Shown one piece after another: positions 20,801 to 31,397 of a stretch of DNA of 64,000 nucleotides. A model generated the notes under the pieces. The model was not told where the DNA came from and did no database searches. It was given only the letters and a program-made list of their open reading frames with translations. The stretch spans positions 66,495,656 through 66,559,655 of the forward strand of contig CM055100.1 of the NCBI GenBank assembly GCA_029204225.1, read 5' to 3'. Position 1 is the stretch's first letter, and the number at the start of each line of letters is the position of its first letter. The translations under genes and the position numbers were made by a program. Source of the DNA: Diphasiastrum complanatum. Its lineage: Eukaryota > Streptophyta > Lycopodiopsida > Lycopodiales > Lycopodiaceae.

Positions 20801-23800
20801 TCTTTTCAGCTTCTCTGAAAGTAGATGGATCTTTAGTTTCTAATATCATAGCCATGAATGCAAAATGTGCATCCTCATCCTCATGCCGATCCTCATGTCG
20901 ATCCTCATGTCGATCTACATGTTGCTTGCTGACCTTCTAGCTCCCTGTTCCAAGCTGAGTCCATCTTTGATAGTCTCGTAGTACCACACCTAGGTAGCTT
21001 TATAATAAATGGTGTAGGGTGCCTCCTACTTGGTGAAGTCGGAGGTAGGTATCCCAAAAACTTTATCTCTCTTTCCTTTTTCCTGTCTCTACCAAAGCTT
21101 CTCTAGGCAAGTGAGTTGCTGTAGGCTATACATGTATGTTGATTCAAGCTCTTGTAATGACTTGTCACACATGATAGGAATACCACCATCTTGCTCCTCC
21201 ACACAAGATATTTCCATATCTTTTTGAGATCTCATCTCACCAAAGATAACATTCCTGCTTATAATAACCTTCTTTCCTGTAATATCATAAAGCCTGTACC
21301 CCTTTTCTTGGTCAGTTGGTTAGCTTGTCAGTCAAGTTTCTTTGGTCTCAGGTTCAAGGCCCCCTTGGAAACCAAGAATCATGTTATGTGAACATTTCTA
21401 TTATTCTACTTCAAAACACTGCCAGAGAAATTAGAATAGTGAAAGCAGTCCTAAAAATGTACAGCTGAAAAAAGTGTGCACTGTGAGGTTTGAAATGATC
21501 ACTCATCTTTTACATTAAAATTGACTCGGAAATTTGTACTGTTTTTGAATATTGAATAAGGGTTGTCATTTATTTTACAATTGGCAAAAAAATGATTCTA
21601 ATGTAAAGCAAGTGGATTACTAATCATTAGGTACATGGATGCAACAATTTAGCAAGCAAGCATGTGCGTGTTCAACTCGCAGAGGCTCGCTGTGTTTCTC
21701 TCTGTAATATTTGTGAAAGTGCTCCTGGTACGTCTACAACTTTCTTCATTTTTCCTTTTGGTATGCATTTTTTCGTGCTTTGACCTCATGTAAATTCCAT
21801 AGTTCCGTAGCACACAGAATGCTGTTTCATCTGCATTTTTAGTTCTATTGAAAATACATTTGATACAGATTTATTTTTTTAGTTTTTTCTGTTCTTATTT
21901 AAGTTTTATATTTTTAGAAATCCTCTCAATAACCTACAAAATGTTTCTGTAGCTGGGAATTTTCAGCTAGAAATCGATTTTTCAAACCATGGCTGGGATT
22001 GTAGCTGAAAATGATCAGCAATGTTTTGAACCAAAAAATATTTTGAACCCAAAAATGGCTGCATGTTTTATATCTGAGAATTCATCCATAGCTAGGTTAA
22101 TGTACATTTGAAGTAATTTTCCAGCTGGGATCAAAACTAAAAATGATTAACTGGGATTGTAGCTAAAAACAGTTCCCTGGATCGTTTCTAAAATTGATCA
22201 CCTGAAAATAATCAGCAATATTTTTATTTCTACTAAGTGTTTTGAAATGCCTACTAAGTATTTTGAAATGCGCTCTAGGTGCATCTTTTATCCCTGAGAA
22301 TTCATCCATATCTAGGTTGACATATATTAGAAGCAGATTTCTAACCAGAGCCAGATAGCTTCCATTTCTAGCAGGAATCTTTAGGTAGGTCAATAGGAGG
22401 ATCAGTCAGGGTTTAGAAAGCCCTGAATGTAAAATCAACTGCTTTAAAAATTTTATATCATATTTATGTTCTGCATGTACAGAAAGGAATGTTCTGTACC
22501 AAAATCAAAAAGCCCTGGGGCTTGATTTCAAAATCAAGAACTTCAAATTTTGTATTATATTTACTTTTGGCATGTACAGAACGGAATGTTTGTACCTTTG
22601 GTACGGAATGGCATTCCAACTGTCGACAACCGGTAGGAATTTCAGATTTTGCTATTGAGTATAAATTCGTCTCTGAGGAGCCAAAGTATGCTGCAAGCCA
22701 CAGTTCGCATGTATATATTATTTGCAGATTTATGGATAGTTGGTAACAGAGTATCTTCCTTTTTGAGTTACTCCTAGGATCAATTTGGACTTTTGATTGC
22801 TTGCATGTGGAAGCTCTCTTATTGGCATAGAAACATCAGGTATCAGATGCCCTCATAGTAAGATGTTATTGAAATGATTCAAATCAGATTTACAGTTTGA
22901 GCTGGATGCTGTGCAGCTTTCTTTTTCTGTGGAATAGATGGCACATCATTGTGTTTGCAATGTGATTTGGATGCTCATACCGATGGAAAAAGGACTCATG
23001 AAAGGTATCTCGTGATGGGGCAGAAAGTGGAGGTATGCTGCTAGTTTCCTTTTACTGATTCTTGCAGATGGTGGCATAGAATGCTTACCTCAATTATTCG
23101 CTTTTGTTCTAAAATAGGACTATCTGAAGAAACAGGCTTCTTACATACTGTTGCCTGAAGGGATGACACATAGTCGGTTCCCCAGTCAAAAACAGCATGT
23201 GCACTAATAGCGTGCATCATTGGGGGATTTGACACCTGCTGGTCCTTTCACAGAAAGCCATGTGGAAAATGAGTGATGACAGTGGATTTACTGTATTCAT
23301 TTTTAATTAGAAGACCAAATTCTGTCTCTGGAATTTTTTATTTTAAATTTGTGAAAATTTCCAAAGCTCAGAATTTCTTTGTTATATCTCTCAAAATCTT
23401 ACAGAGTCCTGCACAAAAGCTTGGACCCGAGAAGTTTGTTTTGGCAAAGGCTCTGCATGAATGCAACAGTCAACATTTCAAGCACAAGAAAGAAGCTGCT
23501 TCCATTTGTAGGGAGTGGAACAATAGTCATGGCCCAGCTGTTGCTATCGCCGTGAGTAATGTTGACATGGAAGTAGCTGACCATCAAGACTCGCTTTTGA
23601 TTGACCTGAATTCTAAGGTCTAGCTAGATGGCCAAAATGCTCATAATGGCAAAGGTAACAATTCCAGTAAGACTGGGTGTCCAAGTTGTCATTCTTGCTT
23701 TAGAAAAATTCTTTTTGCTATTACTGGACTTGCATGTAAGTTGTTGGAAACCCTTGTATTCTTCTTGATATGGCATAGATGTTCATGTAAGTTGACACAA

Positions 23801-24665
23801 ATGTTTATTGGCTTTTGAGTGCCAAGATTATGACAGAAGGTTTTCAAGTTATTTCTACATCCATTACTGATGATGTTGTAGCATATCTTGTTTTCCACCA
23901 AGACAATCATTCAAGTACATCCATTCTAAGATTTTATCACTCAACTTTTCCCGGTTAATCTACCAAAACTATATTCATAAAGGCAAGAAATTGATGTGTT
24001 CTGAACCACCTCCAACTCATCTTTTATCAACATGTTTCAGCTGTCAGAGGTGACAGCTTTCCATTCATACTTTAAGATAGAGTGCAATATTGAAAGTCCG
24101 ATGTTTACAAGTACAGTCGTAGAAATTATTTCATTATAAGCCAAAGAAGGCAGATCACGTTGGATCCTGGAGGTGAAGCCTTATTATAGGACACTGCTAA
24201 GTCCACATTGGGAAGAATGCAGTACGCCTGCAGGGACATGTTCTCTAATGTCTATCTCGCCGAGGAATATGACAAGCAAGCTGGAGCTTTGAGACATGGC
24301 AAAAAATATCATCAAGACCTTGGCTTGGAAGCATCTGGACTAATCAGCACAGCCATTGAGGAGACAGATGAGGGCCTTATTCAGACTGATTGCCAATTTC
24401 TCTCTCCATGAGTAGATGAGCTAGAGTTCTGGCATAGTAAGTAAATCTTTTAGAGAGTGCACAATATGCCCATGTTTTCAGATGAATATTGTATGAATGT
24501 GCTTGAGGAGTTCTTATAGAATGTTTTAACATGCTGTTTGAGTTTTTTTTTCTTTTGGTGGTTTTGCAAAAGACTAGGAGCAGTAGGAATCCTGAAAGCA
24601 TCGATGGTGATTTTGTTGGTGTAGCCCCTGAATTGACCACCAACCATATTGAGGATAAACAGTAG
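17879..24665 (+). CDS. Double B-box zinc-finger protein, BBX18/BBX19 type
   Basis: Exons: 17879-17971, 21631-21727, 22917-23032, 23405-23617 and 24573-24665, giving 203 residues. B-box 1 is [22 protein letters not shown], then [14 protein letters not shown]; ligands C5, C8, C17, D20, C25, C28, H33, H42. B-box 2 is [24 protein letters not shown]84 and KRTHERYL; ligands C56, C59, C68, D71, C76, C79, H84, H91. Exon 4 ends LLIDLNSK, matching the IDLN stretch of BBX18/19. Introns begin GTCCGT, GTACGT, GTATGC and GTCTAG; intron 1 ends TACTAATCATTAG, a good branch point and acceptor. Exon 5 adds a short tail with GVAPE. If intron 4 is not spliced, translation stops at 23623 with 174 residues. In Arabidopsis this subgroup acts in light, temperature and flowering control as nuclear protein-binding factors. 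No defect is visible. Confidence 0.88.
18426..18545 (+). repeat. Dispersed repeat with hairpin GATGGGTTTTAACCCATC
   Basis: About 120 bases related to 63888-64000, with a further partial copy near 63700-63765. Shared blocks include AACTTCCTGTTTT, ATAAARGATGGG, AACCCATYG and AAAGTATAAAG-like sequence. The GATGGG...CCCATC core forms a hairpin in each copy. The size and dispersal suggest a short non-autonomous element. Confidence 0.45.
18866..19061. repeat. 98-bp tandem duplication
   Basis: Two almost identical head-to-tail copies, 18866-18963 and 18964-19061, each running from TTTTCAGTG(C/T)CCTATTTCA to GGCCTAGATACA. The single clear difference is near the start (TGTCC versus TGCCC), so the duplication is recent. 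It lies in LTR-like sequence downstream of the minus-strand copia relic. Confidence 0.85.
19081..20830 (-). pseudogene. Ty1/copia pol relic in BBX intron 1
   Basis: In element order on the minus strand: reverse transcriptase (20561-20440) with [20 protein letters not shown] and [11 protein letters not shown]; RNase H flank (19900-19690) with [20 protein letters not shown]; the last RNase H part (19536-19321) with [10 protein letters not shown] and [20 protein letters not shown] ending LLGVK; then a polypurine tract AAGGGGGG near 19310. A second diverged copy of the RNase H end and stop lies at 19190-19100. Several frame changes separate the pieces. It is antisense to the BBX gene. Confidence 0.8.
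21296..21390 (+). mobile_element. tRNA-like SINE head candidate
   Basis: TTGGTCAGTTGGTTAGCTTG resembles a pol III A box, and about 35 bases on GGTCTCAGGTTCAAGGCC resembles a B box, followed by TTGGAAACCAAGAA. The same order occurs at 56699-56775, ending likewise in TTGGAAACCAAAAA. The spacing suits a tRNA-derived SINE head. Tail and target duplications were not defined. Confidence 0.4.
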
Positions 24666-25260
24666 CTGAAACAGCTTCATGAGGGTTGTTAGGAAAAACT
24701 ATTCTAGATAGAGACCTTTTCCCAGAATGCACTTGTGAACAGAAATTTTTAGGTACCTTAGCTCTGGGATATCCTGCAGATCATACCGAATGAAAGTAGG
24801 TGCAATTTTCTCTTCAGCCATGTTATCAAAGCTTTAATGTATAAAATTTTTTAACTTTTTTCAGCTTAAGATCTAGCAAATTTACCCGCATGAGATAGCT
24901 AGAAAGAAATCATGTAGAAACCACAGCTCTCACGTAACAATGTTTGAGTACAGGATCTTAAGGTTGTTTCATGCTTTGTATCAGCAAAAATTTGCATTGT
25001 TGTGTTTTACAGGATCTTGAAATCAGTTTTATTTCCACTGTTTGAGCTAGATTCTCTTTGCTGGGCATTTCTTTGTTATAAGACTTGCCTTACATGTATA
25101 GGCAAAATTGAAGATGGTAGTTGTAGCGTGATCATTTTTTTTGACTCAGTCATGCACAAGTTCAAAATGTCAAATCCTTTTGTATGTGCAAGGAATGATT
25201 TATGTTGTAACTTGTATGTGGTGTATATCCACAACAAAGCCATGACACAATTGTGGTTTT
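24666..25260. other. BBX 3' flank, no further gene
   Basis: AT-rich sequence after the BBX stop, probably containing the 3' UTR; AATAAA-like signals could not be singled out. The plus ORF 25002-25325 shows no recognisable feature. Confidence 0.3.
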
Positions 25261-27479
25261 TGGTATTTCACCGTAATTTGGAATTGGTCAACACTTTTGT
25301 AGGGCCCTTAAAGCCATCATTGTGAAATGCAATACCTCTTGCTTTGGCAACAATAACGGCTTCTCCATTAGATGTAGCACCATACATGCCTAGGTATAAG
25401 AAATGTTGTTTATATTTTAGGCGATTTTCACTAGAGATAGAGTGATTACACAAGTTGTTCTGGTGAGAATGATCTCCATCCTAAGTATAGATCTCCTTTC
25501 TAAGGTTCTAAAGTATCTTTCATAATTGATATAGAGAATAGTGTCCAAATTGGATGCTTCACTATTTTTTACATCAATTTTACACATCAAGATATAACTA
25601 GAACATGAAGAACCAAATAGAATGTGAATGAAATGATTTCTCCATGTTTCAAACTTTGAACTCTTTGGAAAATTACAGCAACCAAACAATAAATGTGAGT
25701 GATGACCATTTGCTTGCTTGTCTCCTCCAACTTTGTCCTTTCTTGATATGTCTCCACCATAAAACTTCATGAATGAGCCTCCATCTCCATCTTGCCACAA
25801 GATATCATCAACACTTGATGACTTGGCCATGAATGAGTGACATAATGAACCTCCAATAGCTTCATTTCCATCAGCAAAACCAGCCAAGAGTATTAGTACA
25901 ACTCCAACAATAAGATATTGCAAGACAATGTAGCTAGTTTGTCCATATCTTGACAATTTGCATACATCCACATGAAATAGCTCAAACATGAGATGGAATA
26001 AGTAAAGTAAACTTGAACAACACTTCCTTGCTGCTCCTTTGACCTTACTTGAGTCTTCAATAAGCTACAAAAACAGATCCATAACATCTTTGCCAAATAA
26101 CCTTCATTTGATGCTCTTGACTAGCTCCAAATTGCCACCTTTCCTTTTGTGTTGTTGAAGCCCTTTGAGATCAACCTCTTGATCATCAAATTGACCATCA
26201 ATGTCATTGAACAAACTTTGTTTTCTAAATCCATTACTTGCTTTTCCAGTATGAAAACCATGAGAACCAATATCCACTTGCATAGCATCATCTACACAAG
26301 AAGATTCTCCAAAACATGTGAGTAAAGCAAAGTGAGTCGCTTCCACTTGCTTACCTTTCTCTTGATCATCAATATCAAAGATATGAATATCTTCAGATCT
26401 GAACCTCTGGAAATACTACCTCTCAAACATATGATTTAGATCCAACAAGATCTCATCAATGCTTGATCTCGATCTTCCACAAAGGTTTAAAAAACAATGT
26501 CACCATCATAAATCAAAAAATAGATTCCAAACTTTTCATTCAACATGAAGTAGAGTAGGTGAAGGTGAGTATAAAACCTAATAAATCCAGCCTTCTTGAG
26601 TCCATAACAAACCTCAATAAGCTCACCAATGAGATCTCCCTTGTCTTGAAGAAATTGCTTCTTGATTTGCTCCATGTAGTCTTCTCCAACCAACATTTTG
26701 CCATCTCGATCATGAGTGATCAATTCACAATCATAGAATCCTTTGAGTTGATAAAGAGATGTGAGATCCATGCCTTGGATCTTCTCAAGAACCAATCTTC
26801 CATTGCTCTTTCCTTCATAAGACTCCCTCTTGATTGCATCATAAGCAGTAGAAACCTCAAAAACATTAGAAGCCATGAAAAAAATGATTAGTACTTTCAA
26901 CATAAGGATGATTGAAGTACTCTCTTTTTTCAAACAAGAACTTCTACTCAATGTTTTAGGTAATGACTCATATGATAATGATTCTTCCTCACTATCATTC
27001 ACAATGACATCATTCAAAGTACATCCTACTTTGAACTCTTCACATACTTCTTTTCTTCTTGACTTGTGACTATCTCCCTCACCAAGTCTCTTGATAGAAC
27101 AGTTTGATCTACTCTCTTTATGAAGACATGTGACTCCACTTGCTGCAAAAATGACTTTCTTGGACTCATCACAAAAGAATGTAGAAGAACCACCTCCTTT
27201 ATGCATGCACCTAGCAACATCTTTTGACATATGGTCAAAGAAATCATTAACAACAATCTTTTCCAAGGAAGAACCTTCACCTCCATTGATGAAGTTAGTA
27301 CTTTCCTTACCTTTTGCATGCTTGCACTTGCCATGAAGAACCATTGAAACACCATCATTATCCTCAAGACTAGCCAAGTTAGCACAAAGATGAACATCTC
27401 CAAGAAGCATATTAGATCTTGACCTAGATCTAGCATAAGGAAGCTTTTTAGACTTTGCATAAGATCCACCAATCTTATT
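25260..27479 (-). pseudogene. Copia-derived relic with long chimeric ORF
   Basis: Minus-strand open frames cover 27509-26487, 26346-26104 and 25989-25417. The longest (340 codons) is Ser/Lys-rich without recognised domains at first. Near its end it reads EDYMEQIKKQFLQDKGDLIG, VCYGLKKAG and a YTHLHLLYFM stretch, a worn copia reverse transcriptase segment. It also starts inside the neighbouring LTR (27480 on), so its first codons are not genuine. The other two frames (one with FADGNEAIGGSL) are not recognised. Most likely a non-autonomous or decayed copia derivative. Confidence 0.4.
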
Positions 27480-28184
27480 TGTTGAATTCCACACGTGTGG
27501 ACTGTCCACTACATGTACTTGTGATCTCCTAAGGTGTGTAGATGCACCAAGATCAAGACTAGATTGAGATTCAAGATCAATCTTAGATTCTATGGCAAAA
27601 ACACACTACTTCATGCATTCAATCACTTCCAACTCTCATTCACACGTGTAGGAAGTATTCAAAAAATAATCTAAGTAAAAACAAGCTGCTCTCCTCGGGT
27701 AGAGAGAGAAAGCTAAAAATCCAATAACTCACAAAATCCATGAAATCACCAAATCAATTAGCTTCAAAATGAGGAGTACAATGATACTAGTAGGTCCACG
27801 AGCTACCACTATGCTTAACTATGATTGGACCACATTTTGTCACCTCTTGATCCTATTGGATCATTGATCTATGCACCTCTTAATTCTATTGGACTATATT
27901 CAAGCACACCTCAATTTCCTATTGGACCTCACAAGGTTCCACTTCTAAATCCTATTGGACCTCTTGGAATTCATCAAACAAAAACTTTACACTTGTCTAC
28001 ACTCTAATTGGCACGTGTTTAGCCTCTTACTCTATTTTGGCTCAATAGTGGCATTACAAGTGGAAATGCATAATTTGCCATCTATGCCAAATTTATTCCT
28101 ATCAACATCCTACACCTTGATGCTTGATGTAAAAAAACATAAGACCCCTATATCTAACATAGATAATCTTTTTCAATTCTTCAC
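27480..28184 (-). mobile_element. 3' LTR of copia element
   Basis: Runs from TGTTGAATTCC (27480) to TTCTTCACA (28184) on the plus strand, so TG...CA. On the minus strand it follows a polypurine tract TTTAGGAGGAG (28195-28185). The first 165 bases differ from the opposite LTR (31231-31397) at only about five positions, suggesting recent insertion. Confidence 0.85.
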
Positions 28185-28203
28185 ACTCCTCCTAAAAAAT
28201 TAT

Positions 28204-28974
28204 CTATGAAGATTTGAGCATTGATCTTGATATAGCTCCAAGATTAGATCTATGCTTGATGAAAGCACTTTTGCTTAAAGACTTGGTGAGTAGATCAGCA
28301 ATACAAGAGGACGAGTTGACATGCTCCAAATAGATTTCTCCTCCAATAAGCTTTTCTTTCACAAAATGGTGTGCCACTTCTATGTGCTTGCTTCTTGCAT
28401 GAAATATGAGATTATTGGCAAGAGCTTGGGCCGAGATGTTATTACACTTGATCATTGGTAGATCATCCTCCTTGATGCACTTTAGCTCCATTAATAACCT
28501 CTTGATCCAAAGCACTTCTTTGGTAGTTGTAGTGAGTGCTTTGTACTCGGCCTCACATGAAGAGAGAGATATAGTATCTTGTTTTTTGGAAAGCCAAGAT
28601 ATTAGATTGCCTCCAAGAAAGATAGTGTATGCACTAATAGACTTTCGATCCATCTTGTCACTTGCAAAGTCCGAATCCGAGTAGCCAATAATGGATAGAT
28701 CTTCACTTTTATAGAGTAGACCATAATCACAAGATGAAGATACATATCTTAGAATCCTCTTGGCCATCTTCCAATGATGGATCTTAGGATCTTGCATAAA
28801 TTGACTCAATTTGTGCACACAAAAACTAAGATCGGGACTAGTAATGGTAAGCCAAATCAAGGAGCCTACAAGACTCCTAAAAAGTGTGATGTCCTCAAAG
28901 GATCTTTCATCACCTTTATTAGGATCTTTTATAATTTGCTCCATTAAAGTATCTATGCTCTTAGAATTTTCCAT
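28204..28974 (-). pseudogene. Copia reverse transcriptase end and RNase H
   Basis: An open frame of 256 codons starts ENSKSIDTLMEQ and continues FRSLVGSLIWLT, SPDLSFCVHKLSQFM, GYSDSDFASD, LSSCEAEYKAL, FHARSKHIEVAHHF and IADLLTKSLS, the complete copia RNase H order with the acidic residues present. Just upstream (29030-28975) a different frame reads VFICQSRYAHSMLKK, the preceding reverse transcriptase segment. The rest of reverse transcriptase is missing. Confidence 0.9.
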
Positions 28975-29040
28975 ATGGTTTTTTTTAACATAGAGTGAGC
29001 ATATCTAGATTGGCATATAAAGACATGATTTTCATAAAAA

Positions 29041-29262
29041 TCAATTTCTAGGCCTAGGATGTAATGGATGTCCCAACCTCCTATGCCATAATTCCTCCAT
29101 AGAAAGCTTGTTCACAAGAGCAACATTACAAGCATTCATATACTCATTTGGATCTAGTTTATAGATGCCACCAAATCTAGATCCTAATGCAAGTATCTCA
29201 TCATTCTTCTTGATAGTGCAAGTATCAACATTGAATTTTACATCAAGGCCATTATCAAGCAA
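29041..29262 (-). pseudogene. Copia GAG-pre-integrase fragment
   Basis: Reads LGSRFGGIYKLD, then NKLSMEELWHRRLGHP, the motif that precedes integrase in copia polyproteins. It passes within a few codons into reverse transcriptase C-terminal sequence, so integrase core and most of reverse transcriptase have been deleted from this copy. Confidence 0.85.
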
Positions 29263-29343
29263 TTGGCCAACACTAATTAGATTCTAATTATTTGCCCATA
29301 CACCGGCTAGAAAGCAAAAGCTTTGTTATCAATGTCTCTATCA

Positions 29344-30475
29344 TCAACAGGGAGAAAGAACTTTAGAGGATGAAAGCTTCAAGGGAATGTTCCCTATGCC
29401 TTCAATAGGACATTCAAAATCATTTGCAGTGTATATTGATTTCTTGACTCCATCATAAGGTGCAATAGAAGAGAAAGAGTTCTTGGAGCTACACATATGT
29501 GAAGAGGCTCCACTATCAATATACCATAGGCCGTCCTTCTTGAAAGGAGTAGATGAGAAACTAGAGACCATAAGAGATCCCTCTCCATCACTTACAATAG
29601 TGTCTTCCTTCTCATTGGTAATATTGGCTTGCTTGAGTTGATTCTTCTTTTTGAAGCAATTGGTGGCATAATGACCTTTCTTGCCACAGTAAAAACACTT
29701 GATCTTCTTCTTCTTGAGCTTGGATGATGAAGCATTAGAGGAATCATCTTCCTCCTCATCTTTGTCTTTGGATTTGACTTTGTCCTTGCTTGAGAATTGT
29801 TGATGTTGGTTCTTGCTCCTCCCTTTGTGCTTATCCTTGGCAAAGAGAGCTTTGCCATCATTATGAGTGAGAGTAAGCTTGTCCATCCTCAAGAGCTTGT
29901 ACTCTTGTCTTGATTCTTCTGAAATTAGCACACTTTGAAGAGCCTCCAAACTTGGTAGCTCCTCCTTAATGGCATAGGATTGGACAAGGTTATCAAATTC
30001 ACTTCTCAAGCCATTGAGAATGACTTGAACTAGCTCATTTTGATTGATGAAATCACCAATGCAAGCAAGCTCTCTATGAATATCTTTTACTCTCAAAACA
30101 TAACTAGATGCACTCTCATCACTCTTTTGGCTACTTTGAAAGATTTGATTCCTAAGAGTGAGAAGCCTAGAGGTATTCTTAGCCTCATAGATAGTCTTGA
30201 GACAATCCCAAGCTTCTTTGGCTGTTGTACAAGTACCTATCTCCCTCAATATCTCATTAGAGACATTTATCTTAATGTAGTGGAGAGCCATCCTAGCTCT
30301 CTTTTTGTATTTTTGAACCTCTTGAAGAACTTGTGGTTCTTCTTCAAGGCCAAGAACTATGTCCATCACGTCTTGAAGGATCAAGATGGACTCCATCCTC
30401 ATTTTTCAAATTGAATAATTTGAAGTGGTCAATCTTTCACTTGGTTCCAACAAGGATGAACCCATTGAAGACATT
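29344..30475 (-). pseudogene. Copia gag and protease
   Basis: The frame from 30402 encodes a gag with RMALHYIKINVSNEILREI, AWDCLKTIYEAKNTSRL and SSYVLRVKDIHRELA, a Lys-rich linker, the zinc knuckle CFYCGKKGHYATNC (near 29700) and the protease motif WYIDSGASSHMC (near 29520). The true gag start is probably at about 30475 (MSSMGSSLLE), but TGA at 30413-30411 replaces the Trp seen in the related fragment at 12897. It then stops after protease at 29344. Capsid-like products could be made only by reinitiation. Confidence 0.88.
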
Positions 30476-31217
30476 TGAAGTGAAGAAAACTCAAACGATG
30501 AACAATAAATGTTGTTACACACTTTCAATAGGATCCAATAATTGAGTACTATCTCCTCCTATGAAAGATCTTGCAACTATTTGTGGATTGATTCTCACTA
30601 GCTACACAAATCTCTCTAAAACAAGATCTATTTCACATCAAATGATGGAGTATAGGCAAAGTTAGGATCTAACACTCTTAGCACGTGTGAAATACACTAA
30701 GAAATCAAATTTGACTCAAATACAATGATATTGCATGAAACAAAATGGCTAAGATCTCAAAACAGTGCCTAGATCACATATAGATGAGATTGGCAAGCAT
30801 ACAACTGTGATTTTGGATCAACCAAGCAATCTCTTGACCAAACCAAATGTGTCCACCCAGGTCTAGGTGCCCTACCTAACCCTCTTCAAAAGCTTATAGC
30901 TTTTGATTGGCTCAACCAAATGGAATGAAACTGATTGCAACAAAAACTAGACAAAAATAGCTTCAAAACAAGCTATCAAGCAAGATAAATGGATCAAACA
31001 TGAGAGAGAACTTCCAAACTGAAATTGGATGTTCCTCACACGTGTCTGAGCACCTGATTCCGTAAAGTACCAGGTCAGACCCAATCAATGTCCTTTTGAT
31101 CTCTTTTGATCCAAGATTGAACAAGATAGCTAGGAAAATGGGCCTTGACAAGTTCTAGCTCAAGATTGATGAAATTTTTTCACTTAGATGGATCAAAATG
31201 CATGGTAACCTTAGGTA

Positions 31218-31230
31218 GGCTCTGATACCA
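31218..31230 (-). other. Copia primer-binding site
   Basis: TGGTATCAGAGCC on the minus strand, directly next to the LTR start at 31231, complementary in style to the initiator tRNA-Met 3' end. The leader between this site and gag (31217-30476) is noncoding. Confidence 0.9.
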
Positions 31231-31397
31231 TGTTGAATTTCACACGTGTGGACTGTCCACTACATGTACTTGTGATCTCCTAAGGTGTGTAGATGCACCA
31301 AGATCAAGACTAGATTGAGATTCAAGATCAATCTTAGATTCTATGGCAAAAACACACTACTACATGCATTCAATCACTTCTAACTCTCACTCACATG
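31231..31397 (-). mobile_element. Truncated 5' LTR of copia element
   Basis: Matches the first 165 bases of 27480-28184 almost exactly, then stops in CTCACTCACATGTG. There the sequence changes to the inverted-repeat unit beginning GGGAGAGAAAATGAG. About 540 bases of LTR, including its promoter part, are absent. Confidence 0.8.

Larger units (their letters stand above)
17972..21630 (+). other. BBX intron 1 (3.66 kb) with nested repeats
   Basis: Donor AAG|GTCCGT and acceptor CATTAG|GTA. The intron holds a dispersed hairpin repeat (18426-18545), a 98-bp tandem duplication, a minus-strand copia relic and a tRNA-like SINE candidate. Most of its length is therefore acquired DNA. Confidence 0.8.

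Noticed and set aside
21296-21390. Functional tRNA gene
   Set aside because: Box-like sequences are present, but a full cloverleaf with a plausible anticodon arm and acceptor pairing could not be drawn.
24208-24411. 67-codon plus ORF as an extra BBX exon
   Set aside because: It lies in the proposed intron 4 without suitable splice signals, and the sequence does not resemble the BBX C-terminus.
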